NCBI GenBank assembly: GCA_022843785.1
Contig: JALHMZ010000023.1
Span: 1 to 41,963, forward strand
Direction: 5' to 3'
DNA: 41,963 nt
From: Nitrospira sp.
GTDB lineage: Bacteria > Nitrospirota > Nitrospiria > Nitrospirales > Nitrospiraceae
Part shown: in pieces, positions 17,326-26,461 of the stretch
Numbering within the stretch: position 1 is the first letter of the stretch
How the letters are laid out: each line of letters begins with the position of its first letter
The notes under the pieces: generated by a model
Told to the model about the DNA's origin: nothing
Database searches by the model: none
What the model saw: only the letters and a program-made list of their open reading frames with translations
Program-made: the position numbers and the translations under genes

Positions 17326-18268
17326 TTTCGATGTAGGCCTTGTTCTTCAGGTCGGCCAGCCAGGATTGGAATCCATCTTCCGTCTTCTGCTCGAAGACCA
17401 GTCCTTGGATTTCATATTGCACTTCCTGGAATGGGCGGTACTGCTTGGGTTTCTTGTCCTCCACTCGAAAGATGTGAAACCCGTCGGCACTCTCGACGAT
17501 ATCGGAGATACCGCCTGGAACTAGGGGCGCAATAGCCCGTTCGATTGTCGGTAACAGCTCGCCACGACGCACGAGTCCGATCCGCCCGCCTTGCAGCGCA
17601 TTCGGGCTGTCTGAATATTGCAATGCCACGTCTTCGAACTTTTCGCCGCGCTTCAATTCATCCATTGCTTTGCGTATCTTCGTGAGCGCATCAGCCGCAT
17701 CGCGTGAACGGGACTGTACAATGATCTGGCTTAACGTATATTCTTCCGGGAGGGCAAAGCGGTCGCGATGCCCCTGGTAATAGCGCTTCATTTCTGATTC
17801 CCCGACCATAATGTTTCCGCGCACTTCACGGTCGATCACTCTCAGCAGCATCAGCTGGTCCCGAACGGCTTTTGCACTCTGGGGGTTTGACGGATCGATC
17901 GCTCCTCCCTGCTGCTTCATTTGTTCGACCGCGACCTTTACTTCCTGATCAGACACCTCGACTTTCCGCGCTTTGGCTTCTTGCAGTTGCAGCTTCCGCT
18001 CGATCATCTTCGTCAGTGTCATGGACTCTGCGAGTTTCAAGTGTTGCGCGAGATCGTCGCCAGGGTGTTGCTTTTTGATGCGTTCCTGTTGTGGCGCAAA
18101 CTCGCGTTTGACGTCCGACAGCATGATCAGGTCGGAATTCACCACGGCAACAATGCGGTCCTCAAGATGAGCCGATGCGAGGGGTGTCGTCAGTGCCAGG
18201 AAGCCAATCGAGAGTAATAGCGCGGTGAGTAGGGCCATCGGATATGGTCTGCGAGAAACGGGCGGCAC
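17315..18268 (-). CDS. surA: SurA-like periplasmic peptidyl-prolyl isomerase
   Basis: This 317-residue exported chaperone/isomerase has a signal peptide ending near TTPLASA, a SurA N-terminal domain (EDRIVAVVNSDLIMLSDVKREF) and one parvulin domain (about 185-285: YTLSQIIVQ...FEDVALQYSDSPNALQGGRIGLVRRGEL...HIFRVEDKK). It should assist outer-membrane protein folding. E. coli SurA has two parvulin domains; this has one. The frame is open to 18418, but AAGGAG 9 nt before a GTG at 18268 supports that start. It follows a second parvulin gene in the same direction. Confidence 0.88.
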   Translation of the reverse strand: MPPVSRRPYPMALLTALLLSIGFLALTTPLASAHLEDRIVAVVNSDLIMLSDVKREFAPQQERIKKQHPGDDLAQHLKLAESMTLTKMIERKLQLQEAKARKVEVSDQEVKVAVEQMKQQGGAIDPSNPQSAKAVRDQLMLLRVIDREVRGNIMVGESEMKRYYQGHRDRFALPEEYTLSQIIVQSRSRDAADALTKIRKAMDELKRGEKFEDVALQYSDSPNALQGGRIGLVRRGELLPTIERAIAPLVPGGISDIVESADGFHIFRVEDKKPKQYRPFQEVQYEIQGLVFEQKTEDGFQSWLADLKNKAYIEIKF

Positions 18269-18356
18269 GAGTGCGCGCTCCTTGTCATGAAAGATTAAGA
18301 GCCCCGAATTCGCCGATTCTACACGAAATGAGCCGGTTTTGGGGAGAGTCAGGAAA

Positions 18357-19283
18357 CTACGGCTTACCCGCATCGTCGGTAATGTGGCGAGAGGCGTCGG
18401 CGAGTCGAATCGTGGCATTCGTCCTGATATCGGCGATCACTTCATCGAAGCGCTTGCGGCGCTTGTCGGCTAGAAGTTCTTGACGAAGCCGTTCTTGGGT
18501 GGCCAAGTCGGCCTGGATGATTTCCGTGTCGAGGGGGGTGGTCATGACCAGATAATAGCCACTCTCGGTTTTGATCGGCGCGCTGATCAGACCCGGCTTG
18601 AGGGTGCGAATGACGGCGTCGACGTCGGGGATGACCAGGTCTTTACGGTAAGGTCCCAGATCGCCGCCCTTGGATTTTGATTGTTCGTGGATGGAATAGC
18701 GCTTAGCGAAAGCGGCGAAGCTTCCTCCGTGATTCACCTGCGTTTCGAGATCTTTCGCAGCCGGGAAATTCGGCAGCAGCATCAGGGAGACCTGAACCTT
18801 CAAGGGGTCCAACAGCTCTCTCGAATGCGCCTCATAATACGCATCGAGTTCGTCCTTGGTGATCTCCACCTTGGACTGAAGTTTGTCTTTCAACAGTTCG
18901 TCGAGAATCAATTGCTCCTTGTACCGTTGGGCTTTGTTGCGGATCGCATCGTTTTGATCGAGCCCTCGACGGCGGGCTTCCTGCATCAGCAGCTCACGGG
19001 TGATGAGCTCGTCCAGGAATCGCCGTTTGCCCCCTTCTTTTGTGTAGCGGACGCGTGTGGCCTCCGAGAGCTCGCGCCAATGGATATCAAACTCCGTTTG
19101 CGTAATGGCCCGTCCATTGACCAGCGCCACGATCGGCTCCTCGTGCGGGGGCGCGCAGCCGGACAGCATGGCTCCCGATCCGACCAGTAGGCCGGCAAGG
19201 AATAGAGAGAGACGGAAGGGGGTATAACCGGTGCAACGGATGTAGTGCGACATCATGGGGCGTAGGGTGCAGGTTCCGATCAC
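18357..19283 (-). CDS. Parvulin-type peptidyl-prolyl isomerase lipoprotein
   Basis: This 308-residue lipoprotein has a signal peptide with lipobox LSGC (the Cys at about 43), a SurA_N-like segment (EPIVALVNGRAITQTEFDIHWREL) and a PpiC domain (about 160-255: KVQVSLMLLPNF...GSFAAFAKRYSIHEQSKSKGGDLGPY...KTESGYYLVMTT). It likely acts in the periplasm on outer-membrane protein folding, as with PrsA/PpiC relatives. I use the GTG at 19283 because it overlaps the mfd stop (GTGA). ATG codons at 19256 and 19253 are alternatives that would shorten the n-region. It is in an operon with rfaE2, mfd and surA. Confidence 0.87.
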   Translation of the reverse strand: MIGTCTLRPMMSHYIRCTGYTPFRLSLFLAGLLVGSGAMLSGCAPPHEEPIVALVNGRAITQTEFDIHWRELSEATRVRYTKEGGKRRFLDELITRELLMQEARRRGLDQNDAIRNKAQRYKEQLILDELLKDKLQSKVEITKDELDAYYEAHSRELLDPLKVQVSLMLLPNFPAAKDLETQVNHGGSFAAFAKRYSIHEQSKSKGGDLGPYRKDLVIPDVDAVIRTLKPGLISAPIKTESGYYLVMTTPLDTEIIQADLATQERLRQELLADKRRKRFDEVIADIRTNATIRLADASRHITDDAGKP

Positions 19284-22200
19284 AAGCCGGCGACGTCCTT
19301 TCCGGTTGTGTTGGTATCACAGAGGCTGAGGCTTTGCAAGGTTGTGTTGAGTTCCGAAAACATTGCAGGCCAGCTTTCGCTTGGAAATTGGATCTGAAAG
19401 GAGAGGGGGCTTAGGAAGCGCAAGCGCTTCTTGAGGCGATCCATCAACCGGTTCACAGACTTGTCGGACACCGTTGCTTTGGGACTGAACGATACGGTCA
19501 CCGATGTGTGATGCACCTCGATCGATACGAGCCGCAGTCGTTTCGCATGAATGCGGAGCTGCATGACCTCCAGCAGCCGTTCGACCGGTTCCGGTGGATG
19601 TCCGTAGCGATCCTGGATTTCTCCGTGCAGCAAGGCCAGTTCGCCGACTTGGTTGCAAGCGGTCAGCCGCTTATACAGCGATAGTCGTTGATGTGGGTCT
19701 GCCACATAGCCTTCGGGGATGAAAGCAGATACCGGCAGTTGCAGGGTCGGGTCCGGCTCGTCCTCGACAACCAGGCCCTTGAGGCGCTGGACCGCCTGTT
19801 CGACCATTTGCATGTAGAGGTCCAGGCCGATGGCGGCGATGTGGCCGGATTGCTGTTTGCCCAGGAGATTTCCGGCCCCCCGGATTTCGAGGTCTGCGGC
19901 AGCGATGCGAAACCCAGACCCCAGTTCGGTAAATTGTTGAATGGCGATCAGCCGTTTCTGCGCGTCGCCTGTGAGTGTGCCTTCATCGGGGATCAGGAAG
20001 TAGGCGAAGGCCTGTTCGCCTCCACGCCCGACGCGCCCGCGCAGCTGGTACAGCTGTGCGAGACCGAACATGTCGGCCCGGTTCACGATGATCGTGTTGG
20101 CGTTCGGGACATCGAGGCCGGACTGAATGATCGCTGAGGCAATCAAGAGGTCCGCCTCGCGCTTCACGAATTTCAGCATGACGGCTTCCAGCGGTTTGGC
20201 GTCCATTTGGCCGTGTGCCATTACCATGCGGGCTTCCGGGACCAGCCGGCGAAGCCACGCGCCGATTCCCTCCATGGTTTCGACCCGGTTGTGCACGAAG
20301 TAGACTTGCCCGCCACGGCCCAGCTCGCGCAGGATCGCATCCCGCACGGATTTGTCGCTGGAGCGGATGACGTCCGTTTTGATCGCCAGGCGGCCGGCCG
20401 GCGGCGTATCGATGATGGAGAGGTCGCGGACGCTCGACATGGCCATCTGGAGCGTGCGGGGGATGGGTGTGGCGGTCAAGGTGAGTACATCGACCTGGGT
20501 GCGAAGCTGTTTGAGCCGTTCCTTGTGTTTCACGCCGAACCACTGCTCTTCGTCGATGATGACGAGGCCGAGATCGCGGAATATCACGTCTTTCTGGAGT
20601 AGACGGTGGGTGCCGATCATGACATCAATGAGGCCGGCGGCCACATCCTTGAGCACCGTTTTGGTGTCCTTGGGCGATTGGAATCGAGAGAGCAGGGCCA
20701 CGCGGGCCGGAAAGGGAGCGAATCGTTCGGCGAAGTTGTCATAATGCTGGTGAGCCAGCAGGGTGGTGGGCACCAGGACTGCGACCTGGCGGCCATGCTC
20801 CACCGCTTTGAAGGCGGCGCGCATCGCCACCTCCGTCTTGCCGTACCCCACGTCGCCGCAGACCAGCCGGTCCATCGGCTTCGTCGATTCCAGGTCGCGG
20901 ACGATGTCGCGGATGGCGTTGAGCTGGTCCGGCGTTTCTTCATATTCGAAGGCGGCCTCGAACTCGTGGTACAGCGTGCTGGACGCTCCATAGGCGTTCC
21001 GCTTCACCAGCTCGCGGTTGGCATAGAGCTCGACCAACTCGTGCGCCATCTCTTCGATATCCTTTTTCACCCGCGCCGTGGTTTTGGCCCAACTGGTGCC
21101 GCCGAGGCGATCGAGCCGGGGAACGTGGCTGTCGGCTCCGCTATAGCGCTGGACCTGGTTCAAACGATCGAGCGGGACATAGAGCGTATCTCCGCCGGCA
21201 AACTCCAGAATCAAATAGTCGCTTTCGAAGTCCTGAACGGCGAGGCGCTTGAGCCCCCGGTATTTGGCGATGCCGTGTTGGACGTGGACCACATAATCGC
21301 CGACGTTCAGGTCTTCCAATGAGGACAGGAACGTGGCCGTTTTCGTTTTCGGCTGCGGTTTGTGCCGCGCGCCCTTCGCAAATAGTTCTTCTTCGGTCAG
21401 CAGGGCAAGGCGAAGATCGCTTGAAAGAAACCCCGCCGATAGATCGCCGTGTACGACATAAAAAGGAAGTTTGCCCGTGCTTCGGCGAGGCCAGATCGAG
21501 GCGGTCCATTCATCGGCCGGCAGATCATGCTCTCGCAGAAGGGCCAGCAGCCGATCGACCTGTCCGCGGCTTCGGGCTACCACGGTGACCCGATACTCGT
21601 CCCGGAGGTGTTCTAGGAGGCTAAGGGTCTGCGTGAAAGGCGTGCCTCTCACACCCAGTCCAATGCTGGCCGGTGTCTGCCCGGCAAAGGGCAGCACCGG
21701 GGTCCAGGAAGAGTCCGGTGCCGCCAGCGGTTCCAGAGCCAGCGTCGGCCAGGGTGCAAAGGCCCGTTCCAGGTCCTCCCACTGTAGGAAGAGCCGTTCC
21801 GGTGTCGGATAAGGCTGTGCGGCGTCACGGTCGACATGGCGGAGATATCCGTCGTCGATCTTCTCCCAGGCGGTCTTGCAGGCCTTCTTCAACGCCTCCG
21901 GCTGATCGAGAGCGAGGCAGGGCGGGGCAGGCAGGTAGTCGAACAGCGTGTCCATCTGCGCATAGAGATCGGGGCTGCGCCATTCGGCATCCGGCGCGAT
22001 CGGCGCAAGCCTGTCCGGCGCGTCCATGGGGCGAAGAAACTCTCGTGCCGGCAGGATCACCCCATCGCGCAGCGTCTCAATCGAGGTTTGGGTGGAGGGA
22101 TCGAACAGGCGGATCGATTCAACTTGGTCGCCGAGAAATTCGAGGCGGAGCGGATCGGCATAGGCGGTTGAGTAAATGTCGACGATGCCGCCCCGAACAC

Positions 22201-22756
22201 TGAACTCGCCGGGGATCTCTACAACTGATACACGCCGGTAGCCCAGACGCAGGAGACCGGCCAGGAAGGGTTCGCGTTCACAGGCGCCGCCGGTTTTGAA
22301 TCGAAGCACTGCCTCTTCAAATGTGGAGCGCGGAATCAAGCGGTGCATGGCGGCAGCGACCGACGTGACCAGTATCAAGGATGAGCCGGTGAGCAGCCGG
22401 TACAACGTCGTCATGCGGCGCGCGATCAATCCCACATGCGGCGCTGTTTCCTCGTAGGGCAGCGTCTCCCATTCCGGAAACAAGGCGAGGGTGCCGAGCG
22501 AGAGGCCCATGAGGCTGTGGAAAAACTGCAAGTCGTTGTAGATTCGTTCAGCCGATGCGTCGTCCGGAGTGATGACGACCCACGGACCAGACTGGTCCGG
22601 TGCGTGCTTCTGCGTCTGGGCGAGCAGCGTCAATGCGCAGGCCGGTGTTGAGCCGTGCAATCCTGTCAGGCAGGCGCGGGCGTGGTCTTGGCTCAACGCC
22701 GAGCGGAGCGGAACCAGCCATGCTGTGGAGTCGGCGCCGGCGTCGGAGGACATCAC
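19280..22756 (-). CDS. mfd: Transcription-repair coupling factor Mfd
   Basis: This 1158-residue DNA translocase displaces stalled RNA polymerase and recruits UvrA. Its order is: UvrB-homology module (WVVITPDD...LFPEWETLPYE...), the RNA-polymerase interaction domain beginning NVGDYVVHVQHGIAKYRGL (about 490-560), and an SF2 helicase core. The core has Walker A GDVGYGKTE (about 635), DEEQ (about 735), TATPIPRTLQ and QLRGRVGRG. A C-terminal UvrA-masking domain (LPVSAFIPEGYV...) ends it. Full length for the family. It starts at GTG 22756 or ATG 22753, overlapping the rfaE2 stop. Confidence 0.98.
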   Translation of the reverse strand: MMSSDAGADSTAWLVPLRSALSQDHARACLTGLHGSTPACALTLLAQTQKHAPDQSGPWVVITPDDASAERIYNDLQFFHSLMGLSLGTLALFPEWETLPYEETAPHVGLIARRMTTLYRLLTGSSLILVTSVAAAMHRLIPRSTFEEAVLRFKTGGACEREPFLAGLLRLGYRRVSVVEIPGEFSVRGGIVDIYSTAYADPLRLEFLGDQVESIRLFDPSTQTSIETLRDGVILPAREFLRPMDAPDRLAPIAPDAEWRSPDLYAQMDTLFDYLPAPPCLALDQPEALKKACKTAWEKIDDGYLRHVDRDAAQPYPTPERLFLQWEDLERAFAPWPTLALEPLAAPDSSWTPVLPFAGQTPASIGLGVRGTPFTQTLSLLEHLRDEYRVTVVARSRGQVDRLLALLREHDLPADEWTASIWPRRSTGKLPFYVVHGDLSAGFLSSDLRLALLTEEELFAKGARHKPQPKTKTATFLSSLEDLNVGDYVVHVQHGIAKYRGLKRLAVQDFESDYLILEFAGGDTLYVPLDRLNQVQRYSGADSHVPRLDRLGGTSWAKTTARVKKDIEEMAHELVELYANRELVKRNAYGASSTLYHEFEAAFEYEETPDQLNAIRDIVRDLESTKPMDRLVCGDVGYGKTEVAMRAAFKAVEHGRQVAVLVPTTLLAHQHYDNFAERFAPFPARVALLSRFQSPKDTKTVLKDVAAGLIDVMIGTHRLLQKDVIFRDLGLVIIDEEQWFGVKHKERLKQLRTQVDVLTLTATPIPRTLQMAMSSVRDLSIIDTPPAGRLAIKTDVIRSSDKSVRDAILRELGRGGQVYFVHNRVETMEGIGAWLRRLVPEARMVMAHGQMDAKPLEAVMLKFVKREADLLIASAIIQSGLDVPNANTIIVNRADMFGLAQLYQLRGRVGRGGEQAFAYFLIPDEGTLTGDAQKRLIAIQQFTELGSGFRIAAADLEIRGAGNLLGKQQSGHIAAIGLDLYMQMVEQAVQRLKGLVVEDEPDPTLQLPVSAFIPEGYVADPHQRLSLYKRLTACNQVGELALLHGEIQDRYGHPPEPVERLLEVMQLRIHAKRLRLVSIEVHHTSVTVSFSPKATVSDKSVNRLMDRLKKRLRFLSPLSFQIQFPSESWPAMFSELNTTLQSLSLCDTNTTGKDVAGL

Positions 22757-23235
22757 GTCGCGATCGCACGAATTCGTTGAAGCAGCGCAGTAGTGGACAG
22801 ACCGGGAACCAGCGGAATGGTGGTTACGATGCCGCCGCGGCCCTCGACGATGGCGCGGCCGACGATTTTATCGATCGCCCAATCTCCGCCCTTGACCAGG
22901 ACGTCCGGCTGCAAGGCGGCGATCAATTGCTCGGGGTCCGGTTCCGCAAACAGCACGACATAATCCACGCACCCCAAGGCGGCCAGCACTTCGGCCCGCT
23001 GGGCTTCCGGCACGATCGGACGGTCCGCGCCTTTATCCAATCCGCGCACCGAGGCATCGCTGTTCACGCCGACCACGAGCAGATGGCCCAGGGCTTTTGC
23101 GGCCTGGAGATAACGGACGTGGCCGACGTGCATCAGGTCGAAGCAGCCGTTGGTAAAGACGATCCGTTGTTGCTGCGCGCGCGCCTGTGCAAGGACCGGA
23201 AGCAACTGCGCGCGGGTCATGATCTTACCGGACAT
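22753..23235 (-). CDS. rfaE2: D-glycero-beta-D-manno-heptose 1-phosphate adenylyltransferase (HldE C-domain type)
   Basis: This 160-residue nucleotidyltransferase adds AMP to heptose-1-phosphate to make ADP-heptose for the LPS inner core. FTNGCFDLMHVGHVRYL contains the HxGH catalytic motif. VGVNSDASVRGLKG-like and VKGGDW motifs follow. The kinase domain of bifunctional HldE is absent, so this is a split-type enzyme and a separate kinase should exist elsewhere. GmhA of the same pathway is at 26445. The start is the ATG at 23235; the longer open frame reads through repeat DNA. It overlaps mfd. Confidence 0.93.
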   Translation of the reverse strand: MSGKIMTRAQLLPVLAQARAQQQRIVFTNGCFDLMHVGHVRYLQAAKALGHLLVVGVNSDASVRGLDKGADRPIVPEAQRAEVLAALGCVDYVVLFAEPDPEQLIAALQPDVLVKGGDWAIDKIVGRAIVEGRGGIVTTIPLVPGLSTTALLQRIRAIAT

Positions 23236-23241
23236 GGCCCC

Positions 23242-23270
23242 ATCATACCTGCCGCGTTCGGAGATGGAAA
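23242..23270 (-). promoter_or_regulatory. rfaE2: Possible leaderless promoter of rfaE2
   Basis: On the minus strand TATGAT (23242-23247) ends 6 nt before the ATG. TTTCCA (23265-23270), 17 bp upstream, is a 4/6 match to the -35 box. No clear Shine-Dalgarno precedes the ATG. Confidence 0.5.
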
Positions 23271-23288
23271 GAGCGGGGAGAGACAGCG

Positions 23289-23452
23289 GTGAGGAGCAAG
23301 TGGCAAGTAGCAAGTGGTGAGGAGGCTGATGGCCGATTGCAGACGGCATCCGGACGTAATGGTAAACGGCGAGTGGCGAGTAGCAAGTAGAAAGCACGAG
23401 TGGTTCGGATTGGACGGTTCTTGCGCTTCACGAGATACGCTTCACGTTTCTT
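23289..23452. repeat. Word-like degenerate repeats between rfaE2 and dinB
   Basis: Variants of AGTGGCAAGTAGCAAGTGG and GGCGAGTGGCGAGTAGCAAG occupy 23289-23329 and 23367-23395. A different word, GCGCTTCACGAGATACGC, lies at 23423-23440 and runs into the 3' end of dinB. The same 16-base word CGCTTCACGAGATACG recurs at 24750-24765, on the other side of dinB. Confidence 0.65.
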
Positions 23453-24617
23453 CAGGGGTGACACCACCGAGTCCGATGACAGAGGGCCCATGGCGAGCCA
23501 CGAGCGCATCCATTGCCTCGATCGCCTTGGCCCGTCGTTGGTCGAACAGGCCCGGGACGGCGGGGGTCAGTCCGGTCAGCGCCAAGCCGGCCAGGCGATA
23601 GGCTGTGCCTGGTATCATGACCTCTCGTAAGGCGTGCTGCACCACCGGCCACATATCCGGATCGTAGTTGAGCGGGCGGGGAAACCGGCCATGTTTGGTA
23701 GTGATGGTAAAGTGGGAGTCCTTCAGTTTGACGGCGCAGCCGCAGGCCGCGAGGCCTTCTTGCCGCAGCTCGTGCGCCAGCTCGCGCAAGAATCCACGTA
23801 GCGTATGTTCGAGCAATGCCCGGTCCTGTGTGTCGCGCTCGAACGTCGTTTCATGACTGATGCTCTTGGACTCCCGATCGGCGACCACCGGTTCGCGGTC
23901 GTGGCCTTGTGCCAGTTCTCTGATCCAGGCCAGGCTGTGGCCGAACAGGCGCTGAAGGGGCCGCTCCCAGCGAACGTCCAGCAAGTCGCCGATCGTTTTG
24001 AGCCCAAGTGCATCCAGCCGGGCGGCCGTCTTCGGCCCGATGCCGGGCAGGGCGCGCGGGGGACGGAGCGTGAGAAACGATTGTTCCGTGCCTGGTTCGA
24101 TCACGGCTAATCCGTCCGGTTTGTGGCTGTCGGCGGCGATCTTGGCGACGGTCTTGCCCGTGGCCACGGCGATGGTGCAACAGAGGCCGGTGGCGGCATA
24201 GAGTTCGTCTTTCACCAGCTTTCCCAGGGCCGATGGATCAGGGTGCAGTGATTGCAGATCCGTCGTGTCCGCGTAGAACTCGTCGATGCTGCTCCACTCG
24301 GTGAGGGGAAAGAGCCGGTCGGTCACCGCTTGCATGGCCTCGTGCAGCTGTCGGTATAGCGGCCGGTCCGGGGGAAGCAGAATAAGTTGGGGACACAGCT
24401 GCAGTGCCTTGGCCGTCGGCATGGCCGAGCGCACGCCGAAGGGCCTGACGGCGTAGCTCGCGGCCGCGATGATCCCTCTCGGCGGCGGGCCGCCGACCGC
24501 GATCGGTTTACCGGCGAGGCGCGGATCTTTGACCACGGCAGCTGATGCGAACATGGCATCGACATCGCCGAAGAGAATTTGACGGGGCCAGCGCATAGGG
24601 ACGGTCGTCATAGTCAC
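23442..24617 (-). CDS. dinB: Y-family DNA polymerase (DinB/Pol IV-like)
   Basis: This 391-residue error-prone polymerase acts in lesion bypass. Catalytic motifs are GDVDAMFAS (the usual form has HxDxDAFFASVE), YAVRPFGVRSAMPTAKAL and SSIDEFYAD with the Asp-Glu pair. A helix-hairpin-helix GIGPKTAARLDALGLKTIGDLL and a little-finger domain follow. The acidic residues for metal binding are all present. The conserved Glu after the first motif is replaced, and the first aromatic of the FF pair is Met. GLFD near the C-terminus could be a clamp-binding motif. Start is GTG 24617 or ATG 24611. Word repeats flank it on both sides. Confidence 0.92.
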   Translation of the reverse strand: MTMTTVPMRWPRQILFGDVDAMFASAAVVKDPRLAGKPIAVGGPPPRGIIAAASYAVRPFGVRSAMPTAKALQLCPQLILLPPDRPLYRQLHEAMQAVTDRLFPLTEWSSIDEFYADTTDLQSLHPDPSALGKLVKDELYAATGLCCTIAVATGKTVAKIAADSHKPDGLAVIEPGTEQSFLTLRPPRALPGIGPKTAARLDALGLKTIGDLLDVRWERPLQRLFGHSLAWIRELAQGHDREPVVADRESKSISHETTFERDTQDRALLEHTLRGFLRELAHELRQEGLAACGCAVKLKDSHFTITTKHGRFPRPLNYDPDMWPVVQHALREVMIPGTAYRLAGLALTGLTPAVPGLFDQRRAKAIEAMDALVARHGPSVIGLGGVTPEET

Positions 24618-24776
24618 TTGTCGGCGACCTTATTCACAAGGTGTCTACTGCAATCGTCGATGCGCCGCGCCGGTTTTCGTCGTTCGTGAAGCGTATCTCG
24701 TATCGCGCAGGCAAAGATAAGACGTACTCTCTTTCTGTCCCACGCTTCACGCTTCACGAGATACGAGCGACGAAGA
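24618..24776. repeat. Direct and inverted word repeats upstream of dinB
   Basis: CGTGAAGCGTATCTCG (24685-24700) is the exact reverse complement of 23431-23446. CGCTTCACGAGATACG (24750-24765) is an exact direct copy of 23424-23439. Further partial copies (CACGCTTCACGCTTCACG) lie between. The stretch is non-coding and separates dinB from the SprT-like gene. Confidence 0.7.
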
Positions 24777-25472
24777 TCAGGAGCGACTTCGCTGGCCCGG
24801 GGAGGAAAACTCTAGCTCCAGCTGTCGTATTGGCGCAAGCGCGCTTGGACAAGGCGGCGCTGTCTTGCTTGCGCCGGTTGACGTATGACGGGCGGCGTCC
24901 CATAGGCGCAGCTCCTGGAGGGCGCCTCTGCAGCTACCGCATTGATGCCGGCGTGGTTCAATGGTTTTCCGCTGTCGGCGATAGATCCGTCCGCAGTCCA
25001 CACAACGCCACGCGAAGCGCGACAACGCCAGCACTTCCTTTTGCAGCGAGTGGTAGGTGGTGACGGCGATTTCGCCTGCGTGGTTGATCTCCGCCATTTT
25101 CCGCAGAAAGTCCAGGCCGTGAGTCGGCCGCCGCTTCAGCACGTCGAACTGCCACTGGTGGATCATTTCATGGGCCAGGGTATTGAGGAGTTCCTGCTCC
25201 GCATAGGCCGAGCGTTCGGCGAGGCGTTCCAACAGCGGGAGCGAAAGGCGAATCTCACGACGGCAATGGCCTGCGGCGGCCGGTTGGGGAGTGCGCGGAC
25301 CGCTTCGGCTGGCGAACATGCCGACCGATGAAGTGAGACGCCGGCTCCAGACGATGGCAATCGGCGGCAACAGGCCCGCGAAGTATCGTGCATTCAAGTC
25401 ACGCCATCGAGCCTGTAATTCTTCCGGAGACAGTGTCATTGGAACGGCCGGCACGGCCGGACTCCGCTTCAC
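24777..25472 (-). CDS. SprT-like zinc metalloprotease domain protein
   Basis: This 231-residue protein has a zincin motif HEMIHQ (HExxH, about residue 101) and a third candidate ligand in the H of RRPTHGLDFL. A C-terminal zinc ribbon follows (CVDCG ... CGSC, about 158-185). This is the architecture of the SprT/Spartan-like family, whose eukaryotic members cut DNA-protein crosslinks; bacterial roles are less clear. The GTG start at 25472 has GGAGGA at good spacing and overlaps the preceding stop (GTGA). Placement near dinB and mfd fits a DNA-repair setting (inference). Confidence 0.85.
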   Translation of the reverse strand: MKRSPAVPAVPMTLSPEELQARWRDLNARYFAGLLPPIAIVWSRRLTSSVGMFASRSGPRTPQPAAAGHCRREIRLSLPLLERLAERSAYAEQELLNTLAHEMIHQWQFDVLKRRPTHGLDFLRKMAEINHAGEIAVTTYHSLQKEVLALSRFAWRCVDCGRIYRRQRKTIEPRRHQCGSCRGALQELRLWDAARHTSTGASKTAPPCPSALAPIRQLELEFSSPGQRSRS

Positions 25473-26461
25473 CCCAATTCCTCCAGTACCGACGCGGCGA
25501 GGAGCGGCAGCATGATTTCATGGTGGCCCGTCAAGGCATAGCCCTTGCCGCCCTTTTGCGTGGGGCGACGGACCACGTTGGTCTGCGGACGGTAGTGGGA
25601 GAGGAAGTCCATATTCACGGTGGTGATGTTTGCCAGCGGATGACCGAGATTCCTTCCCAACGAGAGGGCTTTCAAAAATACTTCCGGCAGAATCACGGCG
25701 GAGCCGATGTTGAGATACACACCGCCTTCCATGCCAGCCACCACGGCGGCTAGACGTCTGAAATCGAAGAGCGAGGTGGCTCCGATCGCGGCTCCATCGG
25801 CGGACGGGTGCATGTGAATGATATCGGTGCCCATCGCCACATGCACCGTCACGGGCAGGCCAAGCCGCGCGCCGGTCGCCAAGATACTTGTGGCCCGGTT
25901 CGGAAACTGATGAGGATGCCCCTCGAGGTGGCGCCCGATGGCCTCGCCGAGGCCTTCGTCGTTTGTGGCGCCGCGGCCGATCGCTTCGTTGAGGATGCGC
26001 CCTGTTTCCTCCGCCATGCCGAATCGGCCGTCGTCGATCTCGGCGTCGACTTCTTCGGAGGTATGGCCCATCAAGGCCAATTCGAAGTCGTGGATGATTC
26101 CGGCGCCGTTCATCGCGACGGCGGTGACGATGCCGCGCTCCATCAAGTCCGTCACAATCGGACCGAGGCCCACTTTGATGACGTGCGCGCCGAGGCCGGC
26201 AATGACAGGCCGGCCCTTCCGGTGGGCTTGTGCGATGGCCTTTGCCACGGCCCGCAGGGTCTTGACGGCAAGGATATCGGGCAAGCCGGCGCAGAACTTT
26301 GTGAACGATCCGCCGGCTTTCCAGGGCGCGGCAAAGTCGGACACCTGCACCAGGCTGTGGCGTTTCTTCAGCGGATAGGTCTTCAGAGCCGATACGTCGA
26401 TCGGTCGAATCAACGCAGGCGCGGACCGCTTGGGGGAAGTCCGATCAGGACGTTTGGCCAA
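25469..26461 (-). CDS. Deoxyhypusine synthase-like protein of unknown function
   Basis: This 330-residue protein has a Rossmann-like layout resembling the deoxyhypusine synthase fold. GRPVIAGLGAHVIKVGLGPIVTDLMERGIVTAVAMNGAGIIHDFE corresponds to the region that in true enzymes reads TAGG(V/I)EED. AMGTDIIHMHPSADGAAIG and GGVYLNIGSAVILPEVFLKAL are other conserved-looking blocks. Bacteria generally lack the eIF5A substrate, so a different reaction is expected. The start is TTG 26461, with AGAGGA 8 nt upstream; it overlaps gmhA by 17 bp and the SprT gene by 4 bp. The family call is moderate; the reaction is unknown. Confidence 0.7.
   Translation of the reverse strand: MAKRPDRTSPKRSAPALIRPIDVSALKTYPLKKRHSLVQVSDFAAPWKAGGSFTKFCAGLPDILAVKTLRAVAKAIAQAHRKGRPVIAGLGAHVIKVGLGPIVTDLMERGIVTAVAMNGAGIIHDFELALMGHTSEEVDAEIDDGRFGMAEETGRILNEAIGRGATNDEGLGEAIGRHLEGHPHQFPNRATSILATGARLGLPVTVHVAMGTDIIHMHPSADGAAIGATSLFDFRRLAAVVAGMEGGVYLNIGSAVILPEVFLKALSLGRNLGHPLANITTVNMDFLSHYRPQTNVVRRPTQKGGKGYALTGHHEIMLPLLAASVLEELG

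Noticed and set aside
23289..23395. Possible CRISPR-like array (regularly reused short words)
   Set aside because: The words are short, variable and without unique spacers of constant length; no cas genes. Treated as degenerate intergenic repeats.
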